NCBI RefSeq assembly: GCF_009728485.1
Contig: NZ_VVIQ01000004.1
Span: 62,001-126,000 of the forward strand
Source: Prevotella vespertina
GTDB lineage: Bacteria; Bacteroidota; Bacteroidia; Bacteroidales; Bacteroidaceae
Length of the DNA stretch: 64,000 nt
Direction: 5' to 3'
Below are positions 7,949-16,647 of the stretch, one piece after another (position 1 is the first letter of the stretch; the number at the start of each line of letters is the position of its first letter). The position numbers and the translations under genes were made by a program. The notes beneath the pieces were generated by a model. The model was not told where the DNA came from and did not search any database. It was given only the letters and a program-made list of their open reading frames with translations.

Positions 7949-9634
7949 ATGCAAAAGAACAGATTCTTTCTTTTACTGATAGTCGTTACTTTCAGTTGTG
8001 CCATGCGTGCGCAACAAGCCATCGGACTCATTCCTCAACCGCGCGAAATCGTTGCAACGGGTGGAACACTGCGTTTGCCCGCTTCGTTCTCGATAGGTGG
8101 TCAACAACTTCCAGATACTATCTTGACGGAAGCCAAGAACTTCGCTGCCCATTACCAGCAGGTGACTAACCACCAACTCAAGGTTTCGAAGAATCTTAAG
8201 AACCCTTTTATCCATCTCATCCACACGACTACTGAGGGCGCAGAAGGCTATCAACTTCATATCACGCAGCGTGATATTACGATTAAGGCAACGACTACAG
8301 CGGGTTTTTTCTATGCCTTCCAAACTATTAAAAAGCTCCTGCCACCAGCCTTCGCAGCCCGTCAGAAGATGGAGAAGACAGCCCTCACACTCCCTTGCAT
8401 GAGCGTTTCGGACAGTCCACGTTTTGCTTATCGTGGCTTCATGTTGGACGTAGCTCGCCACTTCTTCGGCGTCTCTGAGATTAAAAGACTGCTTGATCTC
8501 ATGGCGAACTACAAGATGAATAACTTTCATTGGCACCTCACTGACGATCAAGGATGGCGTATCGAGATAAAGAAATACCCACGCTTAACCACCATTGGAG
8601 CTACTGCTCCAGGTACGAAATACTCGGATGTGAAGTTGGGAGAAGTGCGTAGTAACGAACCTTACGGACCCTTCTTTTACACACAAGAGGAGATTCGGGA
8701 GGTCGTAGCTTATGCTCATCAGCGACATATCAACGTGATTCCTGAAATCGATATGCCCGGTCACTTCATGGCAGCAATGGCCGCTTACCCAGAGTATAGT
8801 TGCGACCCTGCAGGGCAGCACAGCGTTTGGACAGAGTGGGGAGTATCTCATGATGTGTTGAATGTGGCTAATCCTGCAGCCGTGGACTTCGCTCGTGACA
8901 TATTAAAAGAGGTGTGCGATCTCTTTCCCGGACGCATTGTTCACATCGGAGGAGACGAATGTCCAGATGATGCGTGGCGGCAGAATGAGGAGTGCCAAAG
9001 CCTCTATAAGACAGAAGGACTCCATAACTACCGACAGTTACAGAGCCGTTTTATCAAGCAGATGGCGGATTATCTCCATTCGAGAGGACGCACGACAGCG
9101 GTGTGGAACGAGGCTATTACGGCTGAAGGAACAGAATTGGAACTTATCAAACAAGCGGGTGTAAAGGTTTATTGTTGGTATCCCGCAGCCCAGTCGGCAC
9201 GCATGGCAGCAGAGCAGAAACTCGATAATGTCGTGACCTTCTTCGGCCCTTATTATATCAACAGGAGGCAGAGTACGGCTGCAGATGAGCCTAACGCAGC
9301 AGGCAAAGGAGCGGATAGCTTGCGTGTAACCTATTGTGTTAAACCTGTTCCCGAGGGCTTACCAGTATCATTGCAAACCTATTATCAAGGTGTGCAAGCG
9401 ACGTTTTGGACAGAGCATGTAAAGACAGTCTCTTACCTAGAATACCTCGCTTTGCCACGTCTCTTGGCTGTTGCTGAAGCAGGATGGACGCCCGAAAAGC
9501 TCAAAAACTACGATAGTTTCCGTGAAAGAGTGTCGAAGGATGCAGCCTACCTAAGCCTTGCTGGCTTCAATTTCTGTCGACGAGATCTATTGAAGAAGTT
9601 TGTCGATAAGATACCTGTCAAGCCCTTGCAGTAA
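7949..9634 (+). CDS. beta-N-acetylhexosaminidase, GH20
   Basis: The 561-residue protein begins with a signal peptide (MQKNRFFLLLIVV..., cleavage near MRAQQ) and has an N-terminal GH20b-like domain (about residues 25-155) followed by the GH20 barrel. HIGGDE at residues 332-337 holds the catalytic Asp-Glu pair of substrate-assisted catalysis. RGFMLDVARHF, NFHWHLTDDQGWRIEIKKYP and IPEIDMPGH are the other family blocks. It should remove terminal GlcNAc/GalNAc from host glycans in the periplasm or at the surface. It is followed 52 bases later by a metalloprotease gene, probably in the same transcript. A second GH20 gene lies at 13250. Confidence 0.95.
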   Translation: MQKNRFFLLLIVVTFSCAMRAQQAIGLIPQPREIVATGGTLRLPASFSIGGQQLPDTILTEAKNFAAHYQQVTNHQLKVSKNLKNPFIHLIHTTTEGAEGYQLHITQRDITIKATTTAGFFYAFQTIKKLLPPAFAARQKMEKTALTLPCMSVSDSPRFAYRGFMLDVARHFFGVSEIKRLLDLMANYKMNNFHWHLTDDQGWRIEIKKYPRLTTIGATAPGTKYSDVKLGEVRSNEPYGPFFYTQEEIREVVAYAHQRHINVIPEIDMPGHFMAAMAAYPEYSCDPAGQHSVWTEWGVSHDVLNVANPAAVDFARDILKEVCDLFPGRIVHIGGDECPDDAWRQNEECQSLYKTEGLHNYRQLQSRFIKQMADYLHSRGRTTAVWNEAITAEGTELELIKQAGVKVYCWYPAAQSARMAAEQKLDNVVTFFGPYYINRRQSTAADEPNAAGKGADSLRVTYCVKPVPEGLPVSLQTYYQGVQATFWTEHVKTVSYLEYLALPRLLAVAEAGWTPEKLKNYDSFRERVSKDAAYLSLAGFNFCRRDLLKKFVDKIPVKPLQ

Positions 9635-9686
9635 TCAAACAGAGTTCTAATTATTTCTAAGAAACAACTATTTAAAACATTACAAG

Positions 9687-11720
9687 ATGAGTCGAATCTT
9701 ACCAACCATTACCCTCGTTGGTGCATTAATGGTGTTTCCAACATTGCAGTCAAAGCTCCATGCGCAGGTTGTCAACCATCCGTTAGAGGCGAAGGAGATG
9801 AAGTGTGGAGTGTTGGGTATCGATCCCCTACAAGAGAGAGCACGCACACGAGGTAGTGAAGAAGAGGATACGAAGGTGACAGACGGGGTCTATCGTGTGA
9901 TGAGACTGGCTGTCTTTATGAGTGCAAAGGAGTACAACTCCGATAAATTCAACCGCGATTACAATAAGATCAAAGCCTTTTGGACAGAGCTGGAAACCTA
10001 TCTGAATAGTATCTATGTACGTGACTTTGGATTGCAATTCAAGGTTATCAAGGACGAACGATTGGTTGAGAAGACTTACAATCGGGACTATACTTATCAA
10101 GATGGAACCGCTCTCATCAATGCAGCTATTGGTATTGACAACTACGATATAGGTATTGTTCTCGATTACTCAGATAGTGGTGGAATGCAAGGACTTGCCT
10201 CCGTCGGGGGGATATGGAATGATACTTGGAAGGGAACAGGTATTGTCATCAATCAATCCATGCCCACCATCGCCCACGAACTGGGGCATTTATTGGGTTC
10301 AAACCACCCCTTCACGCAGAGTCAAGGGATGCTCGGATATGGTACGGAGCCTGGTTCTGGACAGTCAATCATTAGTTATGGATCATCATCGGAGCAGGAC
10401 TTTGTATCATTGGAGTGCCTCAAGAAGATTCTTCATGAGACTCCGAAGGCTGATTACCGATTGGTGGAACGATTCCCAAATACGACTAATACAGCTCCAC
10501 ACATCGATCGCGAACGCATGAAGGACACCTATGTTGTACCAGAAGGGACGTTTTTCTCCATTCCTGTTTATGCAACGGATCAAGAGCAAAAAACGCTTCA
10601 TTACACCTTTAATCAATATGGATGTACACCGCAGAAGCCCGCTCACTTCCCTGTTTATGCACCACAACAAAGCAATGTAATAGACTTTGGTGTGAGGTAT
10701 AATGGCACTGGTGCGGAGGTGACAAACTCGAATAGTATCCCTGTAGGAGACTATCGTTTCTGGTTCAGTGTGAGTGATGCTCTCCCTGTAGAGGAGGCTA
10801 TGAAGAAACATCAAGCACCCCTTTACGATAGTTACATAGCGAATGTTAAGGTGGTTCCTGCTATACCTTTTAAACTCAAGACACGCATTGGCAGTACTTA
10901 TGAAATGGGTGATCTCCTACATTTGACATGGACAGTTGACAAGTCATTCTTTCGATCAGGAAGTAAGGTGCGAGTGCTGATGTCGGATGATATGGGGCAT
11001 ACCTTCCGCCACGTCTTACTCCCTTCAACGGACAACGATGGCGCTTGTGACGTCTTTATCCCACAACGATTGATGAAGAGAGTGCCTACTTATAGCTTCG
11101 TAATACCCGATACTGGAGAGAAAATAGACATCTACTTTGCTAGCGAGGGACTGCTCCGTATAGAGACAATAGGCGATGATATCCGTTATTATGACATATC
11201 GAATAACTCGAAAAAAGATGGTGGTATTGAGGTTACGAAGCCTGAAGTGGAGTTTAAAGGAGTACCAGAAGAAACCTATATGACCATTGGCAAGGACGAT
11301 GAAATGCCTCCGAAACCAAATATCATAGCATTGGTTCGGGGACAGAAGGTACCTCTCTCTTATAGAGAAACCACTGACGATAACCTTACCACACGCACAT
11401 GGACAGTGGAACGAGGCGGTAAGATGAGCGGTGTACAGCTTTTCATCGAACGTAAAAAGACTGATACTGCGGGCAACACACCCAATGGTATCATCACAGC
11501 AAAGACCTCAGAAACTATCAGCCTCACCACATACAAGGGACAGATAATGCTCTCTGGTACGAAAGCAGGTACCTTCGTGCAACTTTACAACACAACAGGT
11601 AGATTGATCAAGCGCATACAGAGCAAGGGAGATAAGCTCTACTTTGACAACTTACCATCAGGTGTCTATATAATAAAGGTGGGCGAGGAAGAGCCAAGAA
11701 AGGTGCAGGTAATCCACTAA
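9687..11720 (+). CDS. secreted metzincin-like zinc metallopeptidase with Por (T9SS-type) C-terminal domain
   Basis: The 677-residue protein has an N-terminal signal segment ending near LHAQ and a zinc-binding HELGHLLGSNH at residues 197-207 that fits HExxHxxGxxH of metzincins (reprolysin-like). The Met-turn position downstream reads SIISYG (residues 227-232), with isoleucine where methionine is almost invariant. Ig-like beta domains follow. The last 75 residues (LYNTTGRLIKRI... LPSGVYIIKVGE ... KVQVIH) match a type-A sorting domain used by the type IX secretion system. The protein is therefore probably exported and surface-attached. Its substrate is unknown; its place among glycosidases suggests attack on host glycoproteins. 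Confidence 0.85.
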   Translation: MSRILPTITLVGALMVFPTLQSKLHAQVVNHPLEAKEMKCGVLGIDPLQERARTRGSEEEDTKVTDGVYRVMRLAVFMSAKEYNSDKFNRDYNKIKAFWTELETYLNSIYVRDFGLQFKVIKDERLVEKTYNRDYTYQDGTALINAAIGIDNYDIGIVLDYSDSGGMQGLASVGGIWNDTWKGTGIVINQSMPTIAHELGHLLGSNHPFTQSQGMLGYGTEPGSGQSIISYGSSSEQDFVSLECLKKILHETPKADYRLVERFPNTTNTAPHIDRERMKDTYVVPEGTFFSIPVYATDQEQKTLHYTFNQYGCTPQKPAHFPVYAPQQSNVIDFGVRYNGTGAEVTNSNSIPVGDYRFWFSVSDALPVEEAMKKHQAPLYDSYIANVKVVPAIPFKLKTRIGSTYEMGDLLHLTWTVDKSFFRSGSKVRVLMSDDMGHTFRHVLLPSTDNDGACDVFIPQRLMKRVPTYSFVIPDTGEKIDIYFASEGLLRIETIGDDIRYYDISNNSKKDGGIEVTKPEVEFKGVPEETYMTIGKDDEMPPKPNIIALVRGQKVPLSYRETTDDNLTTRTWTVERGGKMSGVQLFIERKKTDTAGNTPNGIITAKTSETISLTTYKGQIMLSGTKAGTFVQLYNTTGRLIKRIQSKGDKLYFDNLPSGVYIIKVGEEEPRKVQVIH

Positions 11721-11810
11721 AGGTGGGTTTCCTGCAATCGAAAAGAGGTTTAACCTGTATAAAGGACATATCTTCTTCCCTTTGAGTGCATACTTATCAA
11801 AGTTTTTAAC

Positions 11811-11818
11811 TATCTTTG
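11811..11818 (+). promoter_or_regulatory. -7 box of the alpha-fucosidase gene
   Basis: TATCTTTGCA, 28 bases before the ATG at 11847. A TTTG lies at 11781-11784, 26 bases upstream, farther than usual. Confidence 0.6.
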
Positions 11819-11846
11819 CAAACAACCTAAACAATTACCTATTAGA

Positions 11847-13148
11847 ATGAAAAAGACTTTACTTTCAGTAGCAATTATGCTCCTTGCGCACACGAGTTGG
11901 GCACAAGATGCCTATCATCCAACGCCTGAAAACATTCAAGCACGTCAACAATTTCAAGATGAGAAGTTCGGTGTCTTCCTGCATTGGGGGCTCTACTCGA
12001 TGATGGGAGTGGGCGAGTGGGTGATGCACAACAAGGACATTAACTATCGAGAATACCCTAAGTTAGCTAAGACCTTCTATCCTTCTGAGTTCGACGCAGA
12101 TGCTTGGGTGAAGGCTATCAAGGACGCTGGTGCGAAGTACATCACCATTACCACCCGTCATCACGATGGTTTCTCGCTCTTCAAGACAGCAACAAGTACC
12201 TATAACACTGTCGATGGAACGCCCTTCAAAAGGGATATTATTAAGGAACTGGCAGCGGCTTGCAAGCGACAAGGAATCAAGCTCCACCTCTATTATTCAC
12301 ACCTCGATTGGGGTAGGGAGGACTATCCACAAGGGCGCACCGGATTAGGTACTGGGCGTGACAAGAGCAAAGCAAACTGGGCAAGTTACTATCATTTCAT
12401 GAACACACAACTAACCGAGTTGCTCACAAACTATGGTCCCGTCGGTGCGATATGGTTTGATGGTTGGTGGGATCATGATAGTGATTCAAAGCCTTTCGAT
12501 TGGCAGTTACCAGAGCAATATGCCCTCATTCACAAGCTACAACCGCAATGTCTCATTGGCAATAACCACCATCAAACGCCTAACGAAGGCGAGGATATCC
12601 AGATCTTCGAGCGTGACTTACCGGGCGAGAATAAGGCTGGTTTGTCTGGACAAGACATCAGTCGGTTACCATTGGAGTCGTGTCAAACAATCAACGACCA
12701 CTGGGGTTACAACATTACCGATACCCTTTACAAGTCGCCGAAGGAGTTGATTCAGATGCTCGTGAGGGCTGCTGGAAAGAATGCAAACCTCTTGCTCAAC
12801 ATCGGTCCAGAGCCTGGTGGTGCCCTGCCAGACCTTGCCTTGAATAGACTAAAGGCTATGGGCGAATGGTTGAAACAATATGGTGAGACCATCTATGGCA
12901 CTCGTGGTGGTATAATTGCGCCTCACGACTGGGGCGTAAGCACGCAACGTGGCAACAAGTTATACGTCCACATCCTTGATTGCATGGACTCCAGTCTGTA
13001 TCTCCCGACGGGTAATCGCAAGGTAAAGAGTGCTAAAGTCTTTGCCACGGGTAAGCCTGTTCGATTCACAAAGACGGGTGATGGCATTACAGTTAACATG
13101 GATGAGGCTCCGAAGGAGATTGATTATATTCTTGAACTCACACTATAG
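11847..13148 (+). CDS. alpha-L-fucosidase, GH29
   Basis: The 433-residue protein has a signal peptide (MKKTLLSVAIMLLAHTSWAQ). GH29 blocks are present: FGVFLHWGLYSM, YITITTRHHDGFSLF, LHLYYSHLDW and GAIWFDGWWD, where Asp205 is the expected nucleophile. The acid/base residue of GH29 is poorly conserved and I do not assign it. A short beta domain ends the protein. It should release terminal fucose from mucin or N-glycans, working with the neighbouring hexosaminidases and beta-galactosidase. Confidence 0.93.
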   Translation: MKKTLLSVAIMLLAHTSWAQDAYHPTPENIQARQQFQDEKFGVFLHWGLYSMMGVGEWVMHNKDINYREYPKLAKTFYPSEFDADAWVKAIKDAGAKYITITTRHHDGFSLFKTATSTYNTVDGTPFKRDIIKELAAACKRQGIKLHLYYSHLDWGREDYPQGRTGLGTGRDKSKANWASYYHFMNTQLTELLTNYGPVGAIWFDGWWDHDSDSKPFDWQLPEQYALIHKLQPQCLIGNNHHQTPNEGEDIQIFERDLPGENKAGLSGQDISRLPLESCQTINDHWGYNITDTLYKSPKELIQMLVRAAGKNANLLLNIGPEPGGALPDLALNRLKAMGEWLKQYGETIYGTRGGIIAPHDWGVSTQRGNKLYVHILDCMDSSLYLPTGNRKVKSAKVFATGKPVRFTKTGDGITVNMDEAPKEIDYILELTL

Positions 13149-13249
13149 ACAATCTCACGGGACGATGAGTAATGGGCTTACCCAGTCCTATCTCTAACGA
13201 AGAAAATAATTTATTTATCAATACAAAACATTTAGAAACAACGAAGAAA

Positions 13250-14860
13250 ATGAGAAAGATCCTACTTTCCGTGGCTCTTATGATGGCATCGATAGCCCTA
13301 CATGCCACGGATGCAAACTATCAGGTAGTACCTTTACCACAATCTATTGCATTGCAGAAAGGCGAAGCCTTTGTACTTGATGGTACAACTTCTGTCCTCT
13401 CACTAAGCCCTGATGAGGCGATGCAACGCAATGTGCAATTTCTAAAACAGTATATTCGTGAGACCACAGGAATCGCTCCTGAAGGCACAAGCAAGAAGGG
13501 TTCTGTTATCATACTAAAGCTCAATAACAAGATAGAAAACGATGAGGGATATGTCATAACAGTAAAGACTAAGACCATTACCATCGAAGGGAAGACAGCC
13601 GCAGGAGTGTTCTATGGCATACAAACATTGCGTAAGTCATTGCCAGTAGAGCAGGCAAAGAACGTCAGCTTCCCTCTTGCTCAAATCGTTGACCAGCCCC
13701 GTTTCAGCTATCGTGGTACGATGCTTGATTGTGCGAGACATTACTTTAAGATGGATTTCATCAAGGAATTCATTGATATGTTGGCACTTCATAACATCAA
13801 CACATTCCATTGGCACCTCACAGAAGACCAAGGGTGGAGGGCACAGATAGACCGCTATCCGAAGTTAACTGAGGTCGGTTCGAAGCGTGCGCAGACGGTA
13901 ATTGGACGCAACACAGGGCTTTATGACGATACTCCTTATGGTGGTTATTACACCAAGGACGATATGCGTGAGGTTGTAAAATACGCTGCCGAACGTCACA
14001 TAACAGTGATTCCTGAGATCGATATGCCCGGTCACATGCTAGGCGCACTGGCTGCTTATCCAGAGCTTGGATGTACTGGTGGACCTTACAAAGTGGCTGA
14101 GTCTTGGGGCGTATTCCCCGACATTCTCTGTGCTGGAAACCCACAGACTTACGAGTTTGTTAATAATGTTCTCGATGAGATAGTAGACATATTTCCATCT
14201 AAATACATCCACATTGGAGGTGATGAATCGCCTCGTGACAGATGGAAGGAATGCCCTCGTTGCCAGGCAGAGATTAAGAAACTCGGATTGAAAGGATCGA
14301 ATGGATTCTCTGCAGAAGCGCAATTACAATGTTACTTCATGAGCCAAGTTGCAAAGCACCTTGCCGCTAAGGGACGCTCGATAATAGGCTGGGATGAAAT
14401 CCTCGAAGGCGATGTCGACAAGGGGACAACGGTCATGAGCTGGCGTGGAACAGACGGAGGTTTCGAAGCTGCTAAGCGTGGTTTGGATGTCATCATGTCG
14501 CCTACTACGTACTATTACATCGACTATTATCAGACGAAGGACAATAGACTCACGCTCATAGGAGGGTATCTCCCGACAGAGAAGACATATAGTTATAACC
14601 CTGTTCCTGATGATGCAACTCCAGCGTTAAAGACGCATGTTAAGGGTGTACAAGCTAATCTTTGGACAGAGTATATAGTGGGTCGTGACCTCGCTTTCTA
14701 CCAACTCTTACCACGTGTGGCAGCCTTAGCTGAAACGGGATGGACCGATAATGCAAAGAAGAACTACGGCTCTTTTAAGGAGCGCGAAGCGAAGTTGAAC
14801 ATGCTTTACAAGCACTATGATTGGAAGGCATGTCAGGACATCTTCACTCCAGTAAAGTAA
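13250..14860 (+). CDS. beta-N-acetylhexosaminidase, GH20 (second copy)
   Basis: The frame is open from 13172, but a typical signal peptide begins at the ATG at 13250 (MRKILLSVALMMASIALHA), so the protein is 536 residues. GH20 motifs: RGTMLDCARHYF, NTFHWHLTEDQGWRAQI, IPEIDMPGHMLG and HIGGDES, with catalytic Asp325-Glu326. It resembles the gene at 7949 in layout but differs in many positions, so it is an old paralogue and not a recent duplicate. It is 101 bases after the fucosidase gene with no clear promoter between, so the two are likely co-transcribed. Confidence 0.94.
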   Translation: MRKILLSVALMMASIALHATDANYQVVPLPQSIALQKGEAFVLDGTTSVLSLSPDEAMQRNVQFLKQYIRETTGIAPEGTSKKGSVIILKLNNKIENDEGYVITVKTKTITIEGKTAAGVFYGIQTLRKSLPVEQAKNVSFPLAQIVDQPRFSYRGTMLDCARHYFKMDFIKEFIDMLALHNINTFHWHLTEDQGWRAQIDRYPKLTEVGSKRAQTVIGRNTGLYDDTPYGGYYTKDDMREVVKYAAERHITVIPEIDMPGHMLGALAAYPELGCTGGPYKVAESWGVFPDILCAGNPQTYEFVNNVLDEIVDIFPSKYIHIGGDESPRDRWKECPRCQAEIKKLGLKGSNGFSAEAQLQCYFMSQVAKHLAAKGRSIIGWDEILEGDVDKGTTVMSWRGTDGGFEAAKRGLDVIMSPTTYYYIDYYQTKDNRLTLIGGYLPTEKTYSYNPVPDDATPALKTHVKGVQANLWTEYIVGRDLAFYQLLPRVAALAETGWTDNAKKNYGSFKEREAKLNMLYKHYDWKACQDIFTPVK

Positions 14861-14863
14861 TAG

Positions 14864-15034
14864 GACGGGGCGTGAAGACGATTGTTTGCAAATAAAGAAG
14901 GCGTTTCTTCGATGTGAAGAAACGCCTTCTTCAATACAACGGAACGCCCTTCTCCATTGGAGAAGGGCGTTCCGTTGTTTTTACTTCTGCGTTCCGTGAG
15001 GCGCATCCCCTCCTTCGGAGGGGCTTGGGGAGGC
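14864..15034 (-). repeat. composite palindromic repeat, copy R2 (half element)
   Basis: It begins four bases after the GH20 stop codon and ends one base before the stop codon of the convergent DUF3078 gene. Modules: a P1 remnant (GGGGCGTGAAGAC); hairpin GAAGGCGTTTCTTC / GAAGAAACGCCTTC (14895-14931, 16-bp stem); P2 (14937-14977); and the CATCCCCTCC / GGAGGGG..GGGGAGGC motif (15004-15034). The outer inverted P1 pair of full copies is missing. Confidence 0.88.
14937..14982 (+). terminator. rho-independent terminator within repeat R2
   Basis: Perfect 19-bp arms at 14937-14955 and 14959-14977 enclose a 3-base loop and are followed by TTTTT (14978-14982). This is the best terminator in the window and shows that the P2 hairpin of the repeat family can end transcripts, here of the GH20 gene. 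Confidence 0.85.
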
Positions 15035-15035
15035 G

Positions 15036-16313
15036 TTAGAAGCTATACTGGAAACCGATAGAAGCAAACTCTTTCAGCTGCCAGAAAGCATAACGAGAGT
15101 CTCTACTCACTCCATCATCGAAGCGAGGATAGATGAACAACTGGCTTGAGATGAAGCGATTGAAGCGTAAGGTAAAGGTGTTCTCCCACTCCAGTTCGGC
15201 ACGCTTATAGGTGGTGTAGCCATAAAGACGGGTCTTCCATGTGAGCATTTCCATAATCTTCCACTCCAAATCAACGGTGAATTCCGATCCATAGTCATGT
15301 AGGAAGTGGTTGTTATCACCGATACCCAATCGCTTTGATAACGACCGGAAGCGGGTGTACTTCATGTTATATGCCAACGGAGCAAGGTGAATATTACCTT
15401 TTAATCGGTGTTCGAACCAATCGACGGAATAGTCCATACCGAGAGAGAGATTCAAGTTGAATGGTGCAAGGAAGTCGGCATATACCGTTGGATCATTCGA
15501 CTTATACGCACGTGAGAATTGTGTTTGTCCGATGAGCTGAAGGGTGTAGTACCATTGTTTTGTTGCCTGTAAGCCCAACTTCGAAGTAAGACGTATCAAG
15601 TCTTCCGTACTCTTAAAGCTGTGTAACGAGTCCGACTTGCTACTCTGCATACCATATCTTAGCTCCAAACAGTTATCCCATTTCACCTTTTGTTTATTGT
15701 TATAATTAGCCTGCATAACCACTGATCCACGTGCAGCATAGTTGCTTTCGCCCCCTCGAAACCAGTTTCCTGACACGTAGTTCTGTAAGAACTGCAAGGC
15801 ATAGTCGCCTTTGTAAGTCCAGAAGTTAGGCTTTTTAACAAGTACTTCAACCGGTGCTTCGATAGGTTCAATAGGTGGTTCTTTCACCCTACTAACCATG
15901 TCCACCTCATGTTGAATAGGCTTTTCAATGTCATTGAGTGTCGTTTGTTGTTGCTGCACAGCCCGTTCCGTCGTACTCACTAAGTCGGGACGATAGAGAT
16001 AAAGGTGCATGAGATTAGCATTGAAATCACGCTCGGCATCGGCGTTAGAGAACAACTGCTGCGTTACATCCCGATAGAAGGTCAACGGGAAGAGAAGCCG
16101 CATATGGTTCGCATCTGATACTTTCACCGATGTTAGTTTTTGTTTCTTCGGCATGAAAAGACTATCTCGCAACATTTGCAAAGAGTCTGCATAGGATTGA
16201 GCAACGCTATTGGTTGGCTTGTTATCACCTACTGACAGGGACGTTGAATGTGATTGCGCAGCAACCTCAAGACCCATTGCAAGGAGTATAGTTATTAAGA
16301 ATTTACGTTTCAT
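15036..16313 (-). CDS. DUF3078 domain-containing outer-membrane-type protein
   Basis: The 425-residue protein has a signal peptide (MKRKFLITILLAMGLEVAAQ), a low-complexity linker to about residue 160 and then a beta-rich C-terminal region starting WTYKGDYALQFLQNYVSGNW, characteristic of DUF3078. Alternating aromatic strands and a terminal phenylalanine (FASIGFQYSF) suggest a beta-barrel in the outer membrane. Function is unknown in the family. Its stop codon touches repeat R2. Confidence 0.8.
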   Translation of the reverse strand: MKRKFLITILLAMGLEVAAQSHSTSLSVGDNKPTNSVAQSYADSLQMLRDSLFMPKKQKLTSVKVSDANHMRLLFPLTFYRDVTQQLFSNADAERDFNANLMHLYLYRPDLVSTTERAVQQQQTTLNDIEKPIQHEVDMVSRVKEPPIEPIEAPVEVLVKKPNFWTYKGDYALQFLQNYVSGNWFRGGESNYAARGSVVMQANYNNKQKVKWDNCLELRYGMQSSKSDSLHSFKSTEDLIRLTSKLGLQATKQWYYTLQLIGQTQFSRAYKSNDPTVYADFLAPFNLNLSLGMDYSVDWFEHRLKGNIHLAPLAYNMKYTRFRSLSKRLGIGDNNHFLHDYGSEFTVDLEWKIMEMLTWKTRLYGYTTYKRAELEWENTFTLRFNRFISSQLFIYPRFDDGVSRDSRYAFWQLKEFASIGFQYSF

Positions 16314-16647
16314 TTAATAGCTTGACAATATATAATAGATGTATTGTCTTGCAAAAATACATCATTCTTTTCAATTACATATCGTTTACTAAAAAAAACT
16401 AAGGAAAGCCTCATCTCTATCGCAAATTATTGCTGACGAAAGACTTAAAAACCAATATCTTCATGATTTACGATCATCCCTTTATCGTACAAAAGACACA
16501 CTTTTCAATCGTTTTATTTGCTACTCTCGTTCTTTTTTAAGAACTTTGTCCTTCGGAGTCTGAACCTATCTTTATCCATGAAGGAGCTTAAACGGACTTC
16601 TAAAAACCTATAGATAAATATTTAATCTAACCTATATAATTGATAGA
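16314..16647. promoter_or_regulatory. divergent intergenic region with two promoters
   Basis: Minus strand: TATTTTTG at 16352-16359, a -7 box for the DUF3078 gene 39 bases downstream. Plus strand: TTTG at 16545-16548 and near-consensus TATCTTTA at 16567-16574 (18-base spacer), 74 bases before the GH35 start. The about 185 bases between are AT-rich and I see no gene or repeat in them. Confidence 0.5.

Noticed and set aside
7973..8551. Long minus-strand ORF (192 codons) opposite the first GH20 gene; similarly 17395-17922 and 49975-50481
   Set aside because: They lie fully antisense to well-supported genes, have no family motif, promoter or signal, and are shadows of the coding strand.
7949..14860. 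The two GH20 genes as a recent tandem duplication
   Set aside because: They share catalytic blocks only, differ in length and in most other positions, and are separated by two other genes.
14864..15034. CRISPR-like array suspected from the many short palindromes
   Set aside because: Repeat units are not evenly spaced, no unique spacers of equal length exist, and no cas genes are present.
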